Notes under the pieces: model-generated
Databases searched by the model: none
Told to the model about the DNA's origin: nothing
What the model saw: the letters and a program-made list of their open reading frames with translations, nothing else
Shown here: positions 1 to 5,235 of the stretch, one piece after another
How the letters are laid out: each line of letters starts with the position of its first letter
How positions within the stretch are numbered: the first letter of the stretch is position 1
Program-made: the position numbers and the translations under genes
Source: JASFRI01 sp050115015
GTDB taxonomy: Bacteria; Acidobacteriota; Polarisedimenticolia; CBDVAL01
DNA length: 6,768 nt
Reading direction: 5' to 3'
Assembly (NCBI GenBank): GCA_050115015.1
Contig: JASFRI010000231.1
Coordinates: forward strand, 1-6,768

Positions 1-1
1 G

Positions 2-661
2 GACATCTTCCCGCATCTCGTGCGGACCTTCATGGCCGAGGGGATGAGCGAGGCCGACGCGACCGCCCAGGCCGAGGGCTTCGCGCCGCCGCTGATCACC
101 GTCGAGGGAGCCAAGGTGGAGCCGGACTGGCTGTTCCAGTTCCTCCAGAACCCGTCCACGATCCGGAGCTGGATGCGTCTGCGGATGCCCACGTTCCACT
201 TCAGCGACGAGGAGATCGACACGCTGATCACCTACTTCAACGCGCTGTCCGAGCAGACGTATCCGTTCCAGACGTATCCGGACGTCCACATGACCGCCGC
301 CGAGCAGCGGGCCGCGAACCTGCTGGTCTCGGACGAGTACTTCAACTGCTTCGCCTGCCACCAGCGGGGCTCCGGCGGTACGGCCCTCACCGGCTCCGCT
401 TCCCAGTGGGCGCCGAACCTGAGCCTGGCCAGCGGCCGGCTGAAGCCCCAGTGGATCATGGACTGGATCCGGAATCCCCAGGCCATCCAGCCGGGCACGA
501 GGATGCCCACCTACTACGACCCCAGCTCCTTCGAGGACTCGGGACCACCGGACGTGCTGGACGGCGACGAGCGGGCGCAGATCGAGCTGATCATGAAGTA
601 CGTCATCAACCTCGGAGGACCTCCACCGTCGAGCGCCGTGGGTGCCGACGCCCGGCGCTGA
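2..661 (+). CDS. c-type cytochrome, multi-domain, 5' end outside window
   Basis: Electron-transfer protein with covalently bound haem c, expected outside the cytoplasmic membrane. The frame is open to the window edge, so the true start lies upstream; a GTG at 20 is internal. About 219 residues are visible. One haem-binding CFACH motif is encoded at 347-361, and the Met of a GTRMPTY segment at 503-505 is the likely sixth ligand, about 48 residues later, as in class I cytochromes c. Before it lies the tail of another domain (83-245), with a similar APPL...EPDWLFQFL...RMPTF pattern and its own candidate Met at 185-187. That domain's CxxCH must lie upstream, so the protein has at least two haem domains. 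No transmembrane segment is visible. The C-terminus is a short Pro/Ser/Ala tail. pyk follows after 10 nt. Which respiratory complex it serves cannot be told from this fragment. Confidence 0.88.
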   Translation, partial: DIFPHLVRTFMAEGMSEADATAQAEGFAPPLITVEGAKVEPDWLFQFLQNPSTIRSWMRLRMPTFHFSDEEIDTLITYFNALSEQTYPFQTYPDVHMTAAEQRAANLLVSDEYFNCFACHQRGSGGTALTGSASQWAPNLSLASGRLKPQWIMDWIRNPQAIQPGTRMPTYYDPSSFEDSGPPDVLDGDERAQIELIMKYVINLGGPPPSSAVGADARR

Positions 662-671
662 CGCCACGCCG

Positions 672-2150
672 ATGAGCCAGCGCCGGGTCCGGATCGTCTG
701 CACCCTGGGACCCGCCAGCCGGAAGCCGGCCCGCATCCTGGCGCTGGCCCGGGCGGGGATGGACGTCGCCCGGCTGAACTTCTCCCACGGCGATCACGGC
801 GAGCACGCCCGCACCATCGAGGCCGTGCGCGGGGTCGAGCAGCGTCTCGGCCGCCCGCTGGCGATCCTCGCGGACCTGGCGGGGCCGAAGATCCGGGTGG
901 GTGAGATCCCCGGCGGGGAGCGACGCCTGCGCCGCGGGGGGGGGCTGACGCTCTCCAGTCGGCCACGGGTCCGGGAGCCGGAGGTCGTCGCCACGACCTA
1001 CCGGTCGCTGGCCCGGGATCTGTCCCCCGGGGATCCGGTACTGCTCGACGATGGGAACCTCCGCCTCGAGGTCCTGGAGGTGAAGGGGGACCGGGTGCGC
1101 TGTCGCGTGCAGGAGGGCGGCGTCCTCCGTTCCCACAAGGGCATCAACCTCCCGGGAGTCACCCTCTCCGCCCCCGCCCTCACCGCCCGGGACCGGCGGG
1201 ACCTCGGGTTCGCCCTCGAGCACGGGGTCGACGTCGTGGCGCTCTCCTTCGTCCGGCGGTCGGAGGACGTCCGGCAGGCGGTGCGGCGAATCCGGAGGCT
1301 GCGGAGCACCGCCAGGCCGGACGCGGGCCGGCACCCGTTCGCCGTGGACGATCCGCCGCTCATCGCCAAGCTGGAGAAGCCCGAGGCGCTGGAGGACCTG
1401 CCGGCGATCCTCGACGCCGCCGGGGGGGTGATGGTGGCCCGGGGGGACCTGGGGGTCGAGATCCCGCCGGAACGGGTGCCGGCGGCCCAGAAGCGGATCA
1501 TCCGGAGCGCGAACGCCGCGGGGCGCCCGGTGATCACCGCCACGCAGATGCTCGAGTCCATGACCGAGCACAGCCGGCCCACCCGGGCGGAGGCCTCGGA
1601 CGTGGCGAACGCGGTCCTGGACGGCACCGACGCCGTGATGCTGTCCGCCGAGACCGCCGCCGGGAAGCACCCGGTGGAGAGCGTCCGGATGATGGACCGG
1701 ATCGTCCGGGCGGCGGAGCAGGCACGGCTGCCGGAGCTGGCGCCGCCCCCCGCCGCCGACGGGGAGGCCCGGGAGGCGGTCAGCCGTGCCGCGGTCGAGC
1801 TGGCGCGCTCCCTGGATGCGGCGGCCATCGTCGCGTTCACGCGGACCGGCTCCACCGCCCTGCGCCTCTCCCGCCTCCGCCCGGAGATGCCCATCCTGGT
1901 GCTCTCCCCGGAGCCCGCGGTGACCCGCCGCCTGGCCCTGGTCTGGGGCCTGGTTCCCCGGACCCTCGCCTACAGCGACCGCCTGCTCCACCTCGCCTCC
2001 GGGGCCGACCGGTTGCTGGGAGATCTGGGGCTCGCGCGACCCGGCGCGTCGGCCGTCTTCGTCATGGGGTACCCCCCCGGCCCCGGCGGCCGCACGAACC
2101 TGGTGAAGGTGCACCGTGTCGGCGGTGACGGGACCGACTGGGGGATATGA
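672..2150 (+). CDS. pyk: pyruvate kinase
   Basis: Cytoplasmic glycolytic enzyme converting phosphoenolpyruvate and ADP to pyruvate and ATP. From ATG 672 it has 492 residues, slightly long for the family (about 470-480). It starts with the typical RIVCTLGPASR. Recognisable parts are RLNFSHG (34-40), ADLAGPKIR (67-75), LIAKLEKPEAL with catalytic Lys233 and metal ligand Glu235, ARGDLGVE with metal ligand Asp259, ITATQML with Thr291, RPTRAEASDVANAVLDGTD, and a complete C-terminal allosteric domain from about residue 365. An in-frame GTG at 642 would add ten residues and overlap the cytochrome gene. I prefer ATG 672 because the protein start matches the family, although neither start has a well-placed Shine-Dalgarno; translation may be coupled to the cytochrome stop at 661. 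There is an extra Arg/Pro-rich stretch of about 13 residues just before the catalytic-lysine strand. Confidence 0.97.
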   Translation: MSQRRVRIVCTLGPASRKPARILALARAGMDVARLNFSHGDHGEHARTIEAVRGVEQRLGRPLAILADLAGPKIRVGEIPGGERRLRRGGGLTLSSRPRVREPEVVATTYRSLARDLSPGDPVLLDDGNLRLEVLEVKGDRVRCRVQEGGVLRSHKGINLPGVTLSAPALTARDRRDLGFALEHGVDVVALSFVRRSEDVRQAVRRIRRLRSTARPDAGRHPFAVDDPPLIAKLEKPEALEDLPAILDAAGGVMVARGDLGVEIPPERVPAAQKRIIRSANAAGRPVITATQMLESMTEHSRPTRAEASDVANAVLDGTDAVMLSAETAAGKHPVESVRMMDRIVRAAEQARLPELAPPPAADGEAREAVSRAAVELARSLDAAAIVAFTRTGSTALRLSRLRPEMPILVLSPEPAVTRRLALVWGLVPRTLAYSDRLLHLASGADRLLGDLGLARPGASAVFVMGYPPGPGGRTNLVKVHRVGGDGTDWGI

Positions 2151-2187
2151 CCCGATCCGGGAAACCGGGGTGAAATGCAGGAAACCC

Positions 2188-2248
2188 CTGTGGAAATCCT
2201 GCGGATCCCGGCCGAAAAGTCCTGTGGATCCCCGTTTCAGGCTGTGGA
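2188..2248 (+). repeat. three direct copies of CTGTGGA
   Basis: The heptamer CTGTGGA occurs at 2188-2194, 2222-2228 and 2242-2248, in the gap between the convergent pyk and VOC genes; the last copy lies just inside the 3' end of the VOC gene. A weak stem, GCAGGA at 2177-2182 with TCCTGC at 2197-2202, spans the first copy. GAAACCGGGG at 2161-2170 nearly pairs with CCCCGTTTC at 2230-2238. No T-tract follows any of these, so I do not call an intrinsic terminator. The function is unknown and chance is possible in such a short, GC-rich stretch. Confidence 0.4.
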
Positions 2249-2713
2249 CGGATCCAGGATCCAGCGCTGGATCTCCAGGAGGTTCCCCTCCGGGTCCGCG
2301 GCGTAGACGAACGTCAGCCGACCCACCCCGGGAACCTCGGCGCCGCTGATCCGTCCCACCGCGGAGCCCCCGGCCTCCAGGATCGCCGCCAGGGCCGTCT
2401 CCACGTCGGCGACCTCGAAGGCGAGATGACGGAGCCCCGGCTGGTTCGCCGTGCTCCTCGCGGCTGGCACCACCGGGTCATAGCGGTAGATCTCCAGGGT
2501 GGGCCCCTTCTCCCCGTGTCCCGGAAGGCGGAGGTGCAGCCCCTCGAGCCGGGCCCCGGCCACCCCCGTCCCCTCCTCCAGCCAGCGGCCCGACTGCGCG
2601 CGCTGCGGGGGCACCGGCCGGCAGCCGAACACGTCCTCGTAGAACCGCGCCAGCCGCCGCCAGTCCCGGGCCACCAGGTTCGTGTGCGCGTAGCGCGCCG
2701 CCAGCCGCGGCAC
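2237..2713 (-). CDS. VOC-family (glyoxalase/dioxygenase fold) protein
   Basis: Vicinal oxygen chelate fold protein of 158 residues, probably a cytosolic metalloenzyme with two beta-alpha-beta-beta-beta modules in one chain. Module one starts at YAHTNLVARDWRRLARFYEDVFG (about 8-30) and ends at LEIYRY. Module two starts at GLRHLAFEVADVETALAAILEAGG (93-116) and ends at AADPEGNLLEIQ (138-149). Candidate metal ligands His10, Glu74, His96 and Glu147 are in the places expected for the superfamily, so the site looks intact. Members include glyoxalase I, methylmalonyl-CoA epimerase, ring-cleaving dioxygenases and antibiotic-binding proteins, and the substrate cannot be read from the sequence. The GTG start lies 5 nt after the stop of the upstream cupin gene, and the two probably share a transcript. 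It converges on pyk. Confidence 0.88.
   Translation of the reverse strand: MPRLAARYAHTNLVARDWRRLARFYEDVFGCRPVPPQRAQSGRWLEEGTGVAGARLEGLHLRLPGHGEKGPTLEIYRYDPVVPAARSTANQPGLRHLAFEVADVETALAAILEAGGSAVGRISGAEVPGVGRLTFVYAADPEGNLLEIQRWILDPSTA
2258..2273. repeat. 16-bp perfect palindrome inside VOC 3' end
   Basis: GATCCAGCGCTGGATC is its own reverse complement over 16 bases. It is preceded directly by another GATCCAG (2251-2257), giving a tandem half-site. It lies within the last codons of the VOC gene (encoding IQRWI) and about 108 nt beyond the pyk stop, so it could fold in either transcript. No T-run follows. It may be a protein site, a weak terminator hairpin, or coincidence. Confidence 0.45.
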
Positions 2714-2715
2714 CG

Positions 2716-2721
2716 CTCCTA
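2716..2721 (-). promoter_or_regulatory. ribosome-binding site overlapping cupin stop
   Basis: On the minus strand the hexamer TAGGAG combines the cupin stop codon TAG (2721-2719) with a Shine-Dalgarno for the VOC gene, two bases before its GTG. The overlap supports the GTG at 2713 as the start and suggests translational coupling, although the 2-nt spacing is shorter than usual. Confidence 0.55.
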
Positions 2722-3039
2722 CCCCCGGATCAGGGTGAGGAGCATCTTGAACCGTCGATGCGCCCGCACCCGGTGGGGGAGGCCCGCCGGGATCACGAGG
2801 ACCTCTCCGGCCCGCACGCGGTGCGGCTTGTCCGCCACGGCGATCTCCGCCTCGCCGTCGAGCACCTGCACGAGCGCGTCATGGGGGACCGTGTGCTCGC
2901 TGAGGTCCTGATCGCGGTCGAAGGCGAACAGCGTGACCGTTCCCTTCTGCTGCTGCAGCAGGATCCTGCTGACCACCGACCCTTCCTGGTACGTGACGAG
3001 CTCCGCAAGCGGCCGGACCTGATCCCGGATCTCCTCCAT
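2719..3039 (-). CDS. small single-domain cupin protein
   Basis: Single cupin (double-stranded beta-helix) domain of 106 residues from ATG 3039. Cupin motif 1 is seen as LSEHTVPHDALVQVLDGEAEI (about 47-67), with His49 and His53 as candidate metal ligands. Motif 2 is GEVLVIPAGLPHRV (78-91), with Pro84 and His89. The chain ends RFKMLLTLIRG, typical of these stand-alone cupins. The frame is open further upstream to 3216, but that part looks non-coding (Arg/Ser/Thr-rich, no fold signature). ATG 3039 has an excellent Shine-Dalgarno 7 nt before it, which decides the start. Such proteins serve as small metal-binding enzymes or ligand sensors, and the role here is unknown. It is the first gene of a two-gene unit with the VOC protein. 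Confidence 0.9.
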   Translation of the reverse strand: MEEIRDQVRPLAELVTYQEGSVVSRILLQQQKGTVTLFAFDRDQDLSEHTVPHDALVQVLDGEAEIAVADKPHRVRAGEVLVIPAGLPHRVRAHRRFKMLLTLIRG

Positions 3040-3046
3040 CGCGCGC

Positions 3047-3055
3047 CTCCCTCCG
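3047..3055 (-). promoter_or_regulatory. strong ribosome-binding site of the cupin gene
   Basis: The minus strand reads GGAGGGAGG seven bases before ATG 3039. This is the reason to reject the longer upstream starts in the same frame. Confidence 0.75.
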
Positions 3056-3300
3056 GTGGATGGGCTCATCGTAGCACGTCGTCCCTCGGGAATCTCGAGA
3101 CCGGCGGTGACGCGAGAGCAACCAAGGGGACGGTGTCGGGAATCGCTGGACAGGCGCGTCCCGGGAGTGTGGTCATCCAGGCGGTCGGGGAGAGTCCCAG
3201 GGACCTCCCTCACCACAGCGGACTTCCGCGGAAAGCTCCGCAGGTTCAGTGGCTTCCCGGGCTCGGGGCTGCTGGCACCCCCATTGCTCGCCTACGGGGA

Positions 3301-3342
3301 GCCGGGATCGCACCCGGCCGCGACCCCCGGTCTCCGCCGGGG
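3301..3342 (+). repeat. two tandem 6-bp hairpins in lipoprotein leader
   Basis: Two perfect stem-loops of the same size follow each other. The first is GCCGGG (3301-3306) with CCCGGC (3313-3318) and a six-base loop. The second is CCCCGG (3325-3330) with CCGGGG (3337-3342), also with a six-base loop. They lie 80-120 nt upstream of the lipoprotein start, in the probable 5' untranslated leader. High GC makes short stems common, so function is not assured. Confidence 0.45.
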
Positions 3343-3350
3343 CGGTGCCA

Positions 3351-3396
3351 GGGGCGCGAGGTCGCCGAAGATCGCCACCCAGCGCCGGCGCGCCCC
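3351..3396 (+). repeat. 8-bp inverted repeat before lipoprotein RBS
   Basis: GGGGCGCG at 3351-3358 is perfectly complementary to CGCGCCCC at 3389-3396, with 30 bases between. The right arm ends ten bases before the ribosome-binding site at 3406, so folding could influence access to it. This is a structural observation only. Confidence 0.4.
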
Positions 3397-3405
3397 GGAG
3401 CCGCC

Positions 3406-3416
3406 GGAGGAGGAGG
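3406..3416 (+). promoter_or_regulatory. ribosome-binding site of the lipoprotein gene
   Basis: GGAGGAGGAGG ends five bases before ATG 3422. It is a near-ideal, repeated Shine-Dalgarno that fixes the start directly in front of a signal peptide, despite an open frame extending upstream to 3056. Confidence 0.8.
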
Positions 3417-3421
3417 ACGAC

Positions 3422-3910
3422 ATGAGAATCCCGACGATCGCTGTGCTGCTCCTCGGGGCCGTCGCGCTCTCCTGTGGCGGCGACGTCGCCCCCGACGCCC
3501 CGCGCACGACAAGCGAGGACGAGATCCCCGGTACCACGGATCCCGATGACCTGGACCCGATCACGGCGCAGATGTACATCGACAACGTCCAGGTTGGCAC
3601 CGGGCTCGACATGAACGGCAAGGTGCCGGCGGACCAGCGGACCGACCGGTTCGCGCCGGGAGATACGGTCTGTCTCTCCATGGAGGTCACCGACGCCCCC
3701 GCTGGCTCGCGGGTGCGCGTCACCCTCTTCAACGAGGACACGAGCGAGCAGGTCTGGTCCGAGGAGGCGGACGTGCCCGCGGGCCAGTCCTACATCAACT
3801 TCACCGTCGAGGCGGACGAGATGGACCCCGGCCCGTACCGCGCCGAGGTGATCATCGGTGACGAGCAGGTCGCCGTTCACTCCATCGAGCTCCTGGAGCA
3901 GGCCGCGTGA
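3422..3910 (+). CDS. small secreted lipoprotein of unknown function
   Basis: 162 residues. The N-terminus MRIPTIAVLLLGAVALSC is a lipoprotein signal peptide with one basic residue, a hydrophobic core and lipobox ALSC; Cys18 is the predicted lipidation site. An acidic, Asp/Pro/Thr-rich linker follows (about 20-46), as expected for a tether on the membrane surface. The rest (about 50-158) reads as alternating short beta strands: MYIDNVQVGTGLD, then FAPGDTVCLSMEVTD, SRVRVTLFNEDT, QSYINFTVEAD and PYRAEVIIGDEQVAVHSIEL. This suggests a single immunoglobulin-like beta sandwich. The only Cys in the mature domain is Cys84. I recognise no named family and assign no activity. Binding of a partner or ligand at the cell surface is the most one can suggest. 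Two hairpins follow its stop, so it is probably transcribed alone. Confidence 0.85.
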   Translation: MRIPTIAVLLLGAVALSCGGDVAPDAPRTTSEDEIPGTTDPDDLDPITAQMYIDNVQVGTGLDMNGKVPADQRTDRFAPGDTVCLSMEVTDAPAGSRVRVTLFNEDTSEQVWSEEADVPAGQSYINFTVEADEMDPGPYRAEVIIGDEQVAVHSIELLEQAA

Positions 3911-3916
3911 CGGCGA

Positions 3917-3947
3917 CGCGGCGGGGACGCCAGGCGTTCCCGCCGCG
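3917..3947 (+). terminator. long GC hairpin after lipoprotein gene
   Basis: Bases 3917-3930 pair with 3934-3947 over 14 positions, all Watson-Crick except one G-T at 3926/3938, leaving a three-base loop. It begins 7 nt after the lipoprotein stop. There is no T-run, so it is a U-tract-less terminator candidate of the kind common in high-GC genomes, or a 3' end stabiliser. Confidence 0.7.
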
Positions 3948-3953
3948 GCGCGC

Positions 3954-3982
3954 CAGCGCCCGGAAGCCTCACCCGGGCGCTG
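3954..3982 (+). repeat. second 10-bp hairpin, abutting amrS promoter
   Basis: Bases 3954-3963 (CAGCGCCCGG) are perfectly complementary to 3973-3982 (CCGGGCGCTG), with a nine-base loop. The right arm shares the TG of the extended -10 element at 3981-3989. It could be a second terminator stem for the lipoprotein transcript, or an operator placed over the -35/spacer region of the amrS promoter. Confidence 0.6.
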
Positions 3983-3989
3983 CTAGAAT
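3981..3989 (+). promoter_or_regulatory. extended -10 promoter for amrS
   Basis: TGCTAGAAT matches the extended -10 pattern TGnTATAAT with one mismatch and is a rare AT-rich spot in very GC-rich DNA. No good -35 hexamer is present at 16-18 nt, which is acceptable for extended -10 promoters. Transcription would start near 3996, giving a leader of only about 6 nt to ATG 4002 or about 39 nt to GTG 4035. Confidence 0.5.
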
Positions 3990-4001
3990 GTACGGGAAGC
4001 C

Positions 4002-5102
4002 ATGGACGTCCCGATCGAGAAGGGAACCGGGGTCGTGCCGACCCGTTACTGGCACCGGCTGGAGGACGGCCGGGTCCAGTGCGACCTGTGCCACCGGTTC
4101 TGCAGGCTCCGGGAGGGACAGCGGGGGCTCTGCTTCGTCCGGGGGCGGCTGGACGACCAGGTCGTCCTGGCCACGTACGGGCGCTCCAGCGGGTTCTGCG
4201 TCGATCCCATCGAGAAGAAGCCCCTGAACCACTTCCTGCCGGGCACGCCGGTGCTGTCCTTCGGCACCGCCGGCTGCAACCTCGCCTGCAAGTTCTGCCA
4301 GAACTGGGATATCTCCAAGTCCCGGGAGGTGGATACGCTGGCGGACGAGGCCTCGCCGGAGGTCATCGCCCGGGCGGCGGTGGAGCTGGGCTGTCGCAGC
4401 GTGGCCTTCACCTACAACGACCCGGTGATCTTCCTCGAGTACGCGGTGGACGTCGCCCGGGCCTGCCGGGCGGCGGGCGTCCGGACCGTGGCGGTCACCG
4501 CGGGGGAGATCTGCCCGGAGCCCCGGGCGGAGCTGTTCCGTCACATCGACGCCGCCAACGTGGATCTCAAGGCCTTCACGGATCGCTTCTACCGGGAGAT
4601 CTGCAGCGGCCGGCTCCAGCCGGTCCTCGACACCCTCGTGTACCTCAAGCACCATACCGACGTGTGGCTGGAGATCACGACGCTGCTGATCCCCGGGGAG
4701 AACGACTCCGCGGCGGAGATCGACGGGCTCACGTGCTGGATACGGGAGAACCTGGGACCGGACGTACCCCTGCACTTCTCGGCCTTCCATCCGGACTGGA
4801 AGCTCGACGATCACCCGCCGACGCCCCTCGCCACCCTGCAGTCCGCCCGGAGGGCCGCCCTGGACAACGGCCTGCATCACGTCTACACCGGCAACGTCCA
4901 CGATCCGGAGGGCGATGCCACGTACTGCACGGGCTGCGGCAAGCTCATCGTGGGGCGGGACTGGTACGTGCTCACCGAGTGGCATCTGTCCCCCGGCGGC
5001 CGCTGCGAGTTCTGCGGCACGCCCTGCGCCGGCCGGTTCGAGGACGCTCCCGGGCGCTGGGGCTCCCGCCGCCTTCCCGTCCGTCTCGCCGATTTCCGTT
5101 AG
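4002..5102 (+). CDS. amrS: AmmeMemoRadiSam system radical SAM enzyme
   Basis: Radical S-adenosylmethionine enzyme related to pyruvate-formate-lyase-activating proteins, 366 residues as drawn. The radical cluster motif is CNLACKFC (Cys92, Cys96, Cys99). Before it lies a four-Cys N-terminal segment, CDLCHRFC...GLC (Cys27, 30, 34, 44), then YGRSSGFCVDPIEKKPLNHFLPGTPVLSFGTAGC, which is highly characteristic of this family. After it come FTYNDPVIFLEYA, ANVDLKAF, LLIPGENDS, HFSAFHPDWK and VYTGNVHDPEG. The C-terminus is a zinc-ribbon-like Cys set (309, 312, 335, 338, 342). Family partners are AMMECR1- and MEMO1-domain proteins; none is in this window and the reaction is not settled to my knowledge. 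ATG 4002 lacks a good Shine-Dalgarno. GTG 4035, preceded by AAGGGA and starting VPTRYWHRLEDG, fits the usual family start and may be the real one. Confidence 0.95.
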   Translation: MDVPIEKGTGVVPTRYWHRLEDGRVQCDLCHRFCRLREGQRGLCFVRGRLDDQVVLATYGRSSGFCVDPIEKKPLNHFLPGTPVLSFGTAGCNLACKFCQNWDISKSREVDTLADEASPEVIARAAVELGCRSVAFTYNDPVIFLEYAVDVARACRAAGVRTVAVTAGEICPEPRAELFRHIDAANVDLKAFTDRFYREICSGRLQPVLDTLVYLKHHTDVWLEITTLLIPGENDSAAEIDGLTCWIRENLGPDVPLHFSAFHPDWKLDDHPPTPLATLQSARRAALDNGLHHVYTGNVHDPEGDATYCTGCGKLIVGRDWYVLTEWHLSPGGRCEFCGTPCAGRFEDAPGRWGSRRLPVRLADFR

Positions 5103-5106
5103 CCCG

Positions 5107-5117
5107 GGTGATTCACC
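5107..5117. repeat. small inverted repeat after amrS
   Basis: GGTGA-T-TCACC is a perfect 5-bp inverted repeat four bases past the amrS stop. It is followed by a bulged stem formed by 5125-5131 with 5136-5143 (loop AGGG). The octamer CCCGGGTG occurs directly at 5103-5110 and again at 5170-5177. No T-run follows. The 131-bp gap between the convergent amrS and permease genes otherwise shows no gene. Confidence 0.35.
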
Positions 5118-5202
5118 ACCTGCCGGTTCCAAGGGTGGAAACCAACGCGGCGACGGGACACGCAAGGAACCCGGGTGGTGGCAGGACGTGACGGTGGGGG
5201 AT

Positions 5203-5235
5203 GATCCGGGTCACGGCCCGCGGCGCGACCGGATC
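5203..5235 (-). terminator. hairpin overlapping the permease stop
   Basis: GATCC (5203-5207) plus GGTC (5209-5212) pair with GACC (5227-5230) plus GGATC (5231-5235), giving nine pairs with one bulged G at 5208 and a 14-base GC loop. On the minus strand it begins within the permease stop codon, so it could end that transcript. The absence of a T-run keeps the call tentative. Confidence 0.35.

Larger units (their letters stand above)
3040..3421. other. divergent intergenic region between cupin and lipoprotein genes
   Basis: About 380 bases without a supportable gene; frames open through it give low-complexity Arg/Pro-rich translations. It should hold the promoters of both flanking genes. For the cupin gene, the minus strand has a weak -10-like TACGAT (3073-3068) about 12 nt upstream of the ribosome-binding site, with no clear -35 box. 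I see no sigma-70-like promoter for the lipoprotein. Inverted repeats are dense: GTCCC-A-GGGAC at 3194-3204, palindrome TTCCGCGGAA at 3224-3233 overlapping the stem GCGGA/TCCGC (3218-3222 with 3225-3229 or 3237-3241), then the hairpins listed separately. Confidence 0.6.

Noticed and set aside
642..671. GTG start for pyk that overlaps the cytochrome gene
   Set aside because: It adds ten residues not seen in pyruvate kinases and its nearest GGAGG is 23 nt away. ATG 672 begins the family's normal N-terminus.
936..944. Frameshift in pyk at the G9 run
   Set aside because: Residues before and after the run both align with the pyruvate kinase family in the same frame.
606..2114. Long open minus-strand frames opposite pyk, and similar ones opposite amrS and the permease
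   Set aside because: Translations are Arg/Pro/Gly-rich without domain signatures. They mirror the GC-rich third positions of the real genes.
2188..2248. DnaA boxes suggested by TGTGGA
   Set aside because: Only the core matches; the last bases differ from TGTGGATAA, and the gene context is not that of an origin.
3295..3325. tRNA T-arm-like stem on the minus strand (CCGGG-TGCGAT-CCCGG)
   Set aside because: The loop has six bases and lacks the TTC, and no acceptor, D or anticodon arms can be formed around it.
3056..3421. N-terminal extension of the lipoprotein (frame open from 3056)
   Set aside because: The extension has no recognisable sequence, would bury the signal peptide, and ignores the ideal ribosome-binding site before ATG 3422.
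5103..5233. Riboswitch or cobalamin element in the amrS/permease gap
   Set aside because: The region lies downstream of both converging genes and lacks the conserved B12-box sequence.
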